From the NCBI RefSeq assembly GCF_030867145.1, contig NC_134454.1:51642830-51706829 (forward strand): a DNA stretch of 64,000 bases. The letters are read 5' to 3'. This stretch comes from Opisthocomus hoazin. Lineage: Eukaryota > Chordata > Aves > Opisthocomiformes > Opisthocomidae. Below the pieces are notes generated by a model, which saw only the letters and a list, made by a program, of their open reading frames with translations, was not told where the DNA came from and did no database searches. Positions 46,658-56,600 of the stretch are shown piece after piece. The translations under genes were made by a program, and so were the position numbers. The stretch's first letter is position 1; each line of letters starts with the position of its first letter.

Positions 46658-46948
46658 ATGGACTTTTTCGACGAAAACCTAGCACAGCACAGCGATGATG
46701 GAACTGGACCTGGTTTTTCAACAACTGGCATCCAGCAACTTCATCAAGATCAACATCTCCTGCAGACTGTGGGCACGGGCCGCACCAGATACATCAGCCG
46801 TGAGCTCCGGATGCAGCAAGTGACCGCCCATCACCACACGTCACCTCTCCTGCCACGGAAGACCGTTACGACAGATGGAGCCCGAAGTCATGGATTAAAT
46901 GAACTCAACGGACACTTTGGAGTGATGATCCATAGACTAAGGGAATGA
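46658..46948 (+). CDS. Small proviral ORF of unknown function
   Basis: A 96-codon frame with an ATG start (MDFFDENLAQHSDDGTG...). It is hydrophilic and histidine/glutamine-rich in the middle (HQDQHL, TAHHHTSP), with no membrane segment, no cysteine pattern and no match I recognise. It starts 115 bases after the integrase stop and ends 88 bases before the 3' LTR, the position of env or an accessory gene in other retroviruses. It could be a relic of env, an accessory gene or a chance frame. Confidence 0.3.
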   Translation: MDFFDENLAQHSDDGTGPGFSTTGIQQLHQDQHLLQTVGTGRTRYISRELRMQQVTAHHHTSPLLPRKTVTTDGARSHGLNELNGHFGVMIHRLRE

Positions 46949-47016
46949 TATCTGGAGACAGGAGAAGTGGTGGTGATCAACCGGACAATGGGGGACCTGG
47001 GCATGACGTAGATGGT

Positions 47017-47036
47017 ATGGAACAAGGGGTGGATAA
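47017..47036 (+). other. Polypurine-tract-like sequence
   Basis: The sequence directly before the 3' LTR, ATGGAACAAGGGGTGGATAA, is mostly purine with a few pyrimidines (T at two or three positions, one C). This is the place where plus-strand DNA synthesis is primed in retroviruses. The tract is imperfect and the call rests mainly on position. Confidence 0.45.
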
Positions 47037-47452
47037 TGTCCTGGGTTTGGCCAGGACAGGGTTAATTTTCACCAGACTCCAGGAAGGGGCACAGCCGGGG
47101 GGTGGGGGCTGACCCCACCTGGCCAAACAGAGCCCGGTATTCCATACCATGTGACGTCACGCTGGGTTCCGGTGGGGGGGGCGGTGCGGCAGGAACGCTC
47201 TCGCAGCTGGTGGGGGCGCGGCGCCAGTGCTGTTCGGGAGAGCGGCTGTCTGGGTAGTACGGTTCGTTGTTGTGTTTTCTCCTTATCTGTATCGTTGTTG
47301 TTCCTGTTTCCCTCTGTTTGCTGTTCTGTTAAACTGCCCTTATCCCGACCCACCAGTTTCTGCCTGTTTCTTTTCATTCTCCTCCGCACGCCGGCGGGGG
47401 GAGGGGCGGCCGCGTGGCGCTTTTGTTGCGGGCGGCAGCCGAAACCAAAACA
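47037..47452 (+). repeat. Proviral 3' LTR
   Basis: TGTCCTGGGTTTGG to AACCAAAACA, 416 bp, the same length as the 5' LTR, flanked on its right by CCAAC (47453-47457). I counted about 13 substitutions against the 5' LTR, several of them at CpG sites. Contains TGACGTCA at 47152-47159 and the CTGTTAAACTGCCC block near 47325. It ends four bases before a CAACATTTAG host flank that continues the sequence left of the provirus. Confidence 0.95.
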
Positions 47453-47457
47453 CCAAC
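47453..47457. repeat. Target-site duplication CCAAC (right)
   Basis: Perfect match to 36324-36328; see the provirus entry. Confidence 0.93.
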
Positions 47458-48855
47458 ATTTAGTGATCCATTAAGAATTAGATTTCTTCTTTCACTTCCG
47501 CAAGTCTAAATAAGTAGTAAATCAACTGAGCTGAGGAGCTGTAAAGCCAGAGCAAATTCAATCAAAATCTTGTCCTAAATACACAATGGTATTTTAATCC
47601 AACAGCTATTAAACATAATCTTGCTTCCTAGATTGTAGTTTTTAAGTACCTTCTAAAACTGCTGAAGCTGGTACTGCGACTACACTGTCTTACGCTCCCC
47701 AAAGGTTCTGAACATTTCACGCATTTTTTTCTAGTCACAAACGATATGGAACAAATTAAAGGAAAATGAAGCTCTTTGAAGTCAGATGTCAAGATACAGA
47801 ATTACCTGGATTGTTTAAACAGAAGATTGCACCCTAAATCACCCAGAGTAAGGTGGCTGACCCAGAGCATTTGTCACTGGCCATAGAACAGATGGGATTA
47901 GCATCAAATATTTTGAGCAATTATTGTCACAGAAAATTCTTGTTAAAAAGCCTAACATTGCATCATTAATTCACGACTCTTCATTTAGGTTGCAGTTCAT
48001 TGTGGGTCTTCAGTACTTGCGTACTTGGAGTGTGTACACATCCAACCAAAGTAAATAGAGGCATCCAAAAGCACAAGCTCAGAGGGATACTCTACTCCTT
48101 GTTGAACAAAGGCCTTTGTGCCAGCTCCTCAGAAGCAGTCTGCAGTCTTGGATCTTGTTTGCGGCCGCTCTGTTTACCAGTACTTTCAGAAACACAGTCT
48201 ATTTTTGTGCCTGAAACACCTAAAATTTGTAATAAAACAACCAAATTATCAAGTAACTCAGGAGTTGAACAGGCTCAGAACAGAAGTTTATAGAAGTCTC
48301 ACTATGACTTTTTAAGAGAGGGAGAAAACTGTGGCAGACTTTCCAACCAGCCTGGTAATGATCCAAAACAATGAAGTGTATTAAGAGATCTTTGTCTTAG
48401 GAAACTACCAGTTGTGAGCCATCAGAATTATTAGTACCTCACTTCATGTGACAATGCTGTGACTGTCTGGCACTCATTATTTGCAATGACAAAGCAGATT
48501 TCCTGGAAAGGAGCAATTTGGTTTTTTTAAAAAATATCTGAAGTACTACCTGCATTTGTGTCTTTGGAGATGCCTCTAGAGTACTGTCAATACAAGGCAA
48601 TGCAAAGTTTCCAAAGCTGATACACAAGGAATGAGAAAAAATATCAACCTTCAAGAAAAGGAAGGAGAACTTTGCACAGCAACTGCTGTTTGTGAGAAAT
48701 CACAGTAGCCAGACTAATGCTGTGCTTTTTTAAATTGTGTGCAGAAGCAATCTCACATAGGTTGGTTGGGGAAATACACCTTTTCAGAGGTGACACAAAG
48801 AACTTCACCCACTCATCATTCTGCTTTGTCTTTGAATACAGTGCACATATTACAT
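47458..48855. other. Unique-looking host sequence, no gene recognised
   Basis: Open frames at 48000-48293 and elsewhere lack recognisable domains. No repeat tail is visible. It is the host flank between the provirus and the solo LTR. Confidence 0.4.
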
Positions 48856-48860
48856 GCAAG

Positions 48861-49999
48861 TGTATTGGGTTTGTGCAGCAAAGTTTTAGGAGCAGGGAGG
48901 TCATAGGAGTGGCTTCTGTGAGAAGCTGCTAGAAGCTACCACCGTGTCCAATAGAGCCAATGCCAGCTGGCTCCAAGACAAACCCACTATTGGCTGAGAC
49001 CAATCCCGCAAATGACAGTGGTAGTGCCTTTATGATAACTTATTTCAGAAGGGGAGAAAAACCTGCTGCGGAACAGCAGCCAGAAAGAAAGGAGTGAAAA
49101 TATGTGAGACAAGTAGCCTTGCTGACACCAAGGTCAGTGAAGAAAGAGGTGGAGGAGGTGGTCCAGGTGCTGGAGCAAATTCCTCTGTAGCTCCTGAGGA
49201 AGATTATGCTGAGGCAGGCTGTCCTACTGCAGCCCATGGAGGTCCATGGTGGAGCAGATCTCCACCCGCAACCCATGGAGGATCCCACAGCAGAGCTGCC
49301 TCCCAAAGGAGGCTGTGACCCCATGGAGACCTCACTCTGGAGCAGGCTCCTGCCAGGACCTGTGAACCCATGGAGAGAGAAGCCCACACTGAAGCAGGTT
49401 TGCTGGCAAGGTTTGTGAGACTCTGGGGGACCCACGCTGGAGCAATCCATTCCTGAAGGACTGCAACCCATGGAAAACACCCACGCTGGAACAGTTCTTG
49501 AAAAACTGTAGCCCATTGGAAGGAGAAGGACCCTCTCTAGAAAAGTTCACGGAGGACTGTCTCCCATGCGAGGGTCCCCGTGCTGAAACAGGGTAAGACG
49601 GTGAGGAGGAAGGAGCGGCAGAGACAACATGTGATGAGCATGCGCACGGTGACTGCAATCCCCATTCCCCATCCCCCTGCACTGCTCGGGAGGAGGAGGT
49701 ACAGAAATCGGGCATGAAGTTAATCCCAGGAAGAAGGGAGGATGTGGGGGGAAGAAGTTTTAAGAATTGGGGTTTTGTCTCATTATCATACTCTGATTTG
49801 GTTGGCAACAGATTAAGTTAATTTCCCCAAGTCAAGTCTGTTTTGCCCATGACGGTAGCTGCTGAGGGATCCCTCCCCACCCTTATCTTGACCCACAAGG
49901 CTTATGTTACGTTTTCTCTCCTCTGTTCAGCTGAGGAAGGGGGAGTGATAGAGCAGCTTTGGTGGTCAGCTGGCATCCAGCCAGGGTCAACCCACAACA
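48861..49999 (+). mobile_element. Solo LTR (1139 bp), same family as 19101 and 61208
   Basis: Starts TGTATTGGGTTTGTGCAGC and ends GGGTCAACCCACAACA. It is flanked by GCAAG (48856-48860) and GCGAG (50000-50004), a 5-bp duplication with one mismatch. Internal blocks: GAGCCAATGCCAGCTGGCTCC, GCTGACACCAAGGTCAGTG, a degenerate tandem block (49210-49560) of CCCATGGAG/ACCCACGCTGGAGCA words, TTGACCCACAAGGC and GAAGGGGGAGTGATAGAGC. Orientation is plus. No viral interior. Confidence 0.85.
49210..49560 (+). repeat. Degenerate tandem block inside the LTR
   Basis: CCATGGAG and CTGGAGCA words repeat at irregular 40-60 base intervals. It is the reverse-complement equivalent of the block at 19560-19960. It produces overlapping open frames on both strands (for example 49040-49516 minus, 158 codons) that are not genes. 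Confidence 0.55.
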
Positions 50000-50004
50000 G
50001 CGAG

Positions 50005-51539
50005 TATTGCTATTGGTCTTCCTTTTTTATTGGTTCTTTGCATAGACCATCATGTATTTGTGAGTACTTCAGGCTCATGGGATAAAATGAAGGCCTGCAA
50101 AGTCTTGACCATGTTTTTTAGATTTCCAGAACATTCTTTCTTATTGAAGTAATGCATTTGATTTAGAACCAGCATGGGGTGGGTATAGCTATAATTTCTC
50201 TGTCACCTTCGTGCACTTTCCACCTCATTCCAGCTGATTCATGCATTCTTTTGTTTCCCATGCTTATGGCAATGAATATCTTTAGAGCATATATGGAGCT
50301 TTCTTGTGTCTCTGGAGTTGCCACAGTAATTATCGGGTGAGGTTTGATAGTTTATATGAGACAGGAGGCCAGATTAAATGACTGCAGCATCCCCACTGAA
50401 AGTTGGAAATTGTGGCTCGTACTAAAAAACTTGAATGGGAACACAAAGGAAAGAGAAAAAAAGTTTGGTTGAATTTTAAAGAATTGGTGCAGAATATCTT
50501 TTTTTCAAGCCTTCTCTAGTACAAGATACAGCCAAATCTCTGCTGCTGCAGATAATGACTCTTCTACCAAGTGGCAGTTTGAACAACTGTATCTGCCTTT
50601 CTTCTTCTCCATTTCAAAGCAAGACTATTTTAAAAAGTCCCTGTTTGTAGCAAAGCGATTCCCAACTCTGGTTCTAGTGTAGGGAAGATTTTTTCTCTTT
50701 TGTACTTTGATTATGTCTCAGATGTTTCAGGAGTACACGAGTAGGATGGATGATTATCACTTCATTTCTAAGTGTTCAGAAAATTATTTAAGTTATACTA
50801 GAATAACAAAAATCTCCCTGTCAGTCAGTGCTCAGGGACTGAGGAAGAACGACAAGAAAATTACAGGTCCAAATGGAAGAATAGAGTTCTGTGATATAAT
50901 TTTAAGTTTCGTGCTTCTCTTCTTGATAATAAATAATAACAAAAACACCTCTAATTCACAGCTAAAATTTAATTATAACTAATGCATAGTTTTCCAGTCA
51001 AATCTTGTTATTGCATCAAATCCAAAGTTTAGTAAACTGCTTGTCCTTCCAAAGAGTCTACCTCAAATTACACAGTACTCCTAGGCTGAGAGGAAGAATT
51101 CCATAAGATCATTCCTGACTGGAGTGAGGAAGACAGACAGCAGAAGCCCACCAGGGTACTAAGTGCAAAATTTTCAGTTTTATTTTGATAGACATGGCTT
51201 GTGTCTACTTTAGTACTTTGTTTCAGAGGAAAAGTATTGTTTTGAAGTGATTCCCTTTATGGAGCTAGTGACTGTGCAATGGTTCATTTTTGTGAAAAAG
51301 CTTCCTTTTGGAGGACACTAACACTAAATCTCTGCTCCAGACATTCACCAAAAGTACCCAACCACCCACAAGGGTCCAAGACTGTAAAGGAACCTTACAC
51401 AGCCTTAAACCGTATCTCTAATAGAAACATTTGGTCCAGCAGACAGAATCAAATATGATCTGAAAGAAGACCTACAATGAGGACACAGTACAGATGCCAG
51501 GCTCTCAGCACAAGCTGCTCCAGTCTCCTAATCAGATAA
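50005..51539. other. AT-rich sequence, nothing recognised
   Basis: No gene or repeat tail. The 91-codon frame at 50707-50982 has no recognisable features. Confidence 0.4.
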
Positions 51540-51740
51540 TCACTTGAGTGGGAAGGGAGGTTTCTAAATCCAGCCTCCTGCCCAGACCAGATTCAGCAAC
51601 GAATTAAGATTAGGCTTCTCAGGGCTGCCCAAGCCAAGGTTTGAAAACCTCCGAAGGTAGAGACTCCATAGCTTCTCTGGGCAACCTATTCCAAATTCAA
51701 TACTTTCCTATTGCACCAAATTGTTTCTTCATGTAAAGGT
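51540..51740 (-). mobile_element. Decayed CR1 LINE 3' region
   Basis: Read on the minus strand, the blocks ATCAGATAATCACTTGAGTGGGAAGGGAGG..., TTAGGCTTCTCAGGGCTG, TTTGAAAACCTCCGAAGG and TTCTCTGGGCAACCTATTCC match the order of a CR1 3' tail, with GGGCAACCT...TTCC as the best-preserved block. The terminal repeat is lost. Old copy. Confidence 0.65.
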
Positions 51741-54700
51741 AGCCATGGGAACAGACAGGTATTAGAACAGTTCATGACATGAAAAATTTTGTATTGCAAG
51801 GCCCATTTTCTATTACCTTTACCCTCCCTGTAAAATGGCAATGGATACTATGTTTTGCAAGTCAAGGGATGTGTGGGTGTAATTGAGTCTGTGTTTCACC
51901 TTCTTTAAGTCAGGTACGACGTTGCAGAGGATTTATATAGTCCAATTCTGCTTCTAGTTGTGACAGTTAATTTTCTCTGCACACCTTTGAATATTTCCAT
52001 TGACAATGCCACGACACAGATGGTCATTTCTGTCAGCGGAGGTTAAGGTTACGAAAACATTTTTAAAGAATGCTGTATGTTTAATGTTCTTGCCTTTGGT
52101 GAAGGTGTGGTCTAAATTTTTCATTTATTTCCTCCAGACTTTATTCTGAGTCTGTGATATATCACTTCAACTCAAAAATGTCCTGATCCAACCATGGTTT
52201 CACTGGAACAATAGCATGAAGAGTAAAGACGCATCCTATGTTTTGCAGCATGCAATAGTATTTGATGATTTTGAATATGATGTTTATTTAAAGGGCAAGG
52301 TTAATAGCAAAGGGGTTTTGTAACACTTGCTTTCTTTCTCCTTGTGTCACAGTCATGTACACCGACACAAGACACGCAGCACATCTGTACTTTTCAACCT
52401 CTCTTTCAACTAGCATTTCAGAAGAAAAGTAACGAAATGGCCCGTCTTGTTAAACACTCATTCAAATTTCTTTCTGTGTATGATGGGCTTCCCACAACTG
52501 CTACATAAAGTACCAATTGAAACCAGCCCTGTCATATATACTTCTACAAAATATGAACAGTGCTAAATACTTTAAAGTGAATCAATTTCCAGTGAAAGTG
52601 TTTTAACCTCCTTTTAGGTCAAGAAATAGCAATTTTCCAAGCTCACAGTAACCTGAGAATTAATCCTGAGAGGCGGGTGTGCACTGCATACTTCATTTGG
52701 TCTGTGAAATTTATTGAAAATACTCTTTCTCAGAACAGTGCTTGAAGCTTTCTATCATAAATTTTAGGTGTGGTTCTTCTAACTTGTATTCTAAGTTGTA
52801 TTCAGAGCTGATTTCTCTCAGATCAACCAGAGGATTTGCAATTTGCAATCTCTTCCTTTGTTAAGAATATAACAACAGAATGAGCAGCAAAACATGACAG
52901 GGTATGCTCATACATATAAAACTTTGGTACTCTGCTGAAGCAATTTGCAAGTAAAAATATGCACTCTGTGCATTCACAAGAGTAGAGTACTTATGAAAAT
53001 GACATTCTGGCTCTAGTCAATCAGGGGTTTTTGTGTTGAAATTCTATTTCTAGATGCATTGCATTCAAGATTCAGTACATTGAGGAGTAACAGCACAAAA
53101 AATATTGCTCACACTGTTGACCCTATAAACAGCTGGTGGTGCAAGGAGAGAAATATTAATTCTTACAGTAGCTTGTCGAATGACTGTAACCATGATAGTG
53201 TCAGAATGCTTCTTTCCATGGATCATTGAAACATTGTTACTATTCCTCTTACATTCCTGTCAGTATGTTTATTATTAATCATATAAAATATTTTACTTCC
53301 TTTAAAGAATATCTATTTTGTTCTTCATCCTTAAGACATTTATTTTTAGAAATGAATATCCCCCATCAGTAATTGAGATCAGGTGTTTGGTATCACACAC
53401 GGTTCTGTACCCATGGAATATTTTTTAGTTGATTCTGTAATACCACTTTTTTACTACTAGTAATGAAGTAAATTAGCAACTGCAGGCTGTTGTCCATGGA
53501 CATTCAATCTACAGAGAATTGGCTCATCACAATACACTCATACTTCTCCTTGTATTTTTGGCTCTACACTTTCAAAAAATGTAAATTTAGGAAAAAATAT
53601 TCAAAAAGGCATAAATGAAGTTGTGAAGACGTGTAGGAGTTGGCCAGTTAAATTCCAGTGGCAACTTTAAAATCCTCTCCTGAAAACGGATTTTGTTTTT
53701 TTTAAGGTCTGTTTTTCCAGTTGAGGTGATGACCATAATGGCTCTAGAAACATAGTGAAATCTACACTGTACTCCAAGCATGGGCCAAAACACTTACTCT
53801 GGAAATGCCAAAAAACTCAAATGATAGGGAAAGCACTGGTATGGTAGTCCAGTGAATGGTCTGGTAGCAGAGATAGCATTCCTGTTATGGAAAGGTTTTA
53901 GATCTCAAATTTCACACATGAAAGCACAAACCGAAACATCAACAACACCAACAGGTCAGCAGAAACATAAATATCAGTTTAAAATACACAGAGTGCAACT
54001 ACATAGTAGTCATTTAACCCTATAATTACTCTATACCTCAAGCAAAATTTTTGCAGCTTCCTTGATCTAGTGAATCACAGCAGTATCACCAGACTTTGGC
54101 CTAGTATTTTCCTCATAAGTTTCTTCACTCATTCACAAGGTCCTTGTTGACATCACTGGAATTTTTTGGTCCATTTTTCTTCCCTCTGCAAGTTATCTGA
54201 CATTTTGTTCCTTCACCCAAAAAAACACAAAACCTTCCTGTCTCAAGCAGAATTGCTAATCTGCAGTTGCAATCTTTGTATTTTGCTTAATACATAACAT
54301 ACATTGCTTATTCCTGATGAGCATCCTTGGTGTGTGGCACTTTTACTTCTTTTTAAATGGAGATAACTCATCCAGTCAGCTTCAGACTTGTATGTGCGCA
54401 TGTGTTTATCTCAAAAAATAGATCAAATTCTTTATTTCTAAGAAAATAAGTTCAAGCATGACCTGTGCTAGGAAAATAGACTGTTGACCTTTCAAACTAC
54501 ATGAAGAGCTCGTGCCAGTAAGAAAGGGGAAGAAAGAGTTTTCATGTATCTTCCCTCTCTTGAATTTCCTTTGCAAAACATGTGTGCTCTGAATTGAGGA
54601 TACTTTGCTGTCAATGAAATAGCAGTAATGAATGAAGATTCCCATTATTGAAAGAAAATGAGAGTACAGCCTGTTACTTCACAAAAAATGTCCCAACTTC

Positions 54701-56280
54701 TAATCCGTATCTATTTGTCTGCTGTTTCTAAGATCCTCTGCTGTACACACACACATACCTACAAAGTAGTCAAAATATACGTAAATGTGTTTTCAAGCCA
54801 AAAGCTGAAGTTCATGTTTCTTACTGAAAGTTACTGCTGTCTGTAGAGCAAATCTGGCAGTTCTTAATCAAAACTCTGCGTAGTCTTTTCACAATTTCTC
54901 TTGAATAGTCAGTATGGAATATAGCTAATGCATCTTTTATTATATTCTTCTGGTGATAGCCACTTCATCATGCCCCTACTAAAATTCCTGAATTTTAACT
55001 CACAGATTAATTTCCAAAGCTCTAGTATTAAAACGAGCTGTCATAATGGGTTAATGTACTTGAAATACTTCCTCAGCATTTACAGTGTTTCCCTGACTAT
55101 CTCCTTTGAAATTAACCGTTAATTAGAACATTGTTATGCACACTTCCACGTGCTATAAACATTTCTGAAAGTAGTTTGGTTCAATGTTTTTCCTTTCCGA
55201 CCAGTTATACTCCGTTTTCACCAAATTTCATGTCTCACAGTGCAATTAATATGCATAAAAAGATAACATGGGAATGAAGAAATGTAAACCAAACTCAAAT
55301 CTAAGTGTGGAAGAGAATAAATATACCTCACATAAATGTACGACATGTTGACTGGTTCCTGTACGCTAGTGTGAATCACTAGGTATGGTACAGAAAATTT
55401 GGAAATCAGGTCCATGGTTTTCTTTCGTAGGGAAATGTGCTTGAGTCTCAATTTCTCATTACCCTGGAAAGACAGATCTGTGGCAGAGCCAGTGGCCCAT
55501 CCTGGGGCCTTAGGCTATTTCTGTGGAAGCAAACTTCTCCACACTATTTAATTGTTGGCATCTCCCTGTAGCCCCACCAACATGCACTTCCCAAATAACT
55601 TTCAGGTGAGGCTCTGTGACAGTAAATGGCAGGGATTGCTTCGAATAGCACCGCAGGTGAGACGAGCATGTCCTCAGAGAAAATGGAAGAATGGGGAGAT
55701 AGCACTGTAAATGTCATGTTCAAGACGTGTCACTGTACTTATGTCTTTGAAAGAGTGATACAACTTCATGCTACTTCCTTCCTCTCAGATCTTTTCAAAC
55801 CACATGAACCTTGTCCCTTTCAAGAGACAAACATTTACATATCAAATATAGCATATTGTTTATTGACAATATTCTGTTAAAGGGTACTGGATAAGAGAAC
55901 CTAGATAGTCATTTCAACTATTCTATATTTAAAAGCTACCTCGAACTTTTGTTTCTGACAAAATCATACAGGGTTTATGAAAGGTTCTTAATTTTAAAAA
56001 TTATTCTATACCTCAAGGTATAAAGCCTTTTAGAATTACTTCTATTTGTCAAACTTCAAAATTTCTGATTAAATTTTCAAGTAGATTTCCATATTTTTGA
56101 GAAACAACTACTTGTGTCTTTTAATTTTTCATTTTTGCATGAGTTTGGGTGTTAATTGTCTTTTTTAGTCTCAAAATTCTTCAGTTATATATATATAATC
56201 TTATTCAATTAAGATTTTAAAACTTGGCTGTGAAGAAAAACATTAAAGCAGGCAAAAATAAAACCCAGATATAATTTCAA
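51741..56280. other. AT-rich sequence, no gene recognised
   Basis: About 4.5 kb without an identifiable repeat or exon. Contains a short TA-rich run near 56175-56190. Open frames are short. Confidence 0.4.
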
Positions 56281-56375
56281 TAGAATAGAATAGAATAGAA
56301 TAGAATAGAATAGAATACAATACAATACAATACAATACAATACAATACAATACAATACAATACAATACAATACAA
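56281..56375. repeat. Compound pentanucleotide microsatellite (TAGAA)7(TACAA)12
   Basis: Counted directly: seven TAGAA units followed by twelve TACAA units with no interruption, adjoining a CR1 tail on its right. It is the expanded terminal repeat of that CR1 copy, with a single-base unit variant that took over. Likely polymorphic in length. Confidence 0.97.
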
Positions 56376-56600
56376 TTGTTGGAAGGGACCTAAACCATCA
56401 CCTGTTCCAGCTATCTGATCACTTCAGGGCTGACCAAAATTTAAAGAACATTATTAAAGGCATTTTCCAAATTCCTATTAAGCATCGACAGGCACAGATC
56501 ATCAACCATCTCTCTAGGAAGCCTGTTCCGTGCTTGACTACCCTCTCAGCAAATAAATGTTTCCTAATGTCAAGTCTGAATCTCCCACCGCCAAGTATGA
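56376..56600 (-). mobile_element. CR1 LINE 3' tail
   Basis: Next to the microsatellite comes TTGTTGGAAGGGACCTAAAC, then TCACTTCAGGGCTGACC, GGCATTTTCCAAATTCC, TCAACCATCTCTCTAGG and AGCCTGTTCCGTGC. A CR1 subfamily with a different tail from the 41419 copy. Minus orientation, 5'-truncated. Confidence 0.88.

Larger units (their letters stand above)
46543..47036 (+). other. Region between integrase and 3' LTR, no env
   Basis: A 494-bp tail with no envelope-like features: no signal peptide, no furin site, no fusion segment and no dUTPase motif. It holds a 96-codon ORF (46658-46948) and, against the LTR, the purine-rich run. An env-less layout is typical of ERVL elements. Confidence 0.6.
36329..47452 (+). 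mobile_element. ERVL-like endogenous retrovirus, LTR to LTR, with CR1 inside
   Basis: The order is 5' LTR (36329-36744), primer-binding site (36751-36768), leader ORF (36876-37571), gag (37513-38862), protease (from 38873), reverse transcriptase, RNase H, integrase (to 46542), a 494-bp tail with a small ORF, and 3' LTR (47037-47452), bounded by CCAAC duplications. Without the inserted CR1 the provirus would be about 6.6 kb. The YIDD catalytic box, the SPTICHGL motif after LPQG, the missing env and the 5-bp duplication favour a class III (ERVL-like) assignment. I counted about 13 differences between the two 416-bp LTRs, roughly 3 percent, so the insertion is moderately young. Six in-frame stops in pol, frame changes in gag-pro and the CR1 insertion make it defective. 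Confidence 0.93.

Noticed and set aside
49040..49516. 158-codon open reading frame on the minus strand
   Set aside because: Also within the LTR tandem block. It mirrors frames in the 61.2 and 19.1 kb members of the same LTR family.
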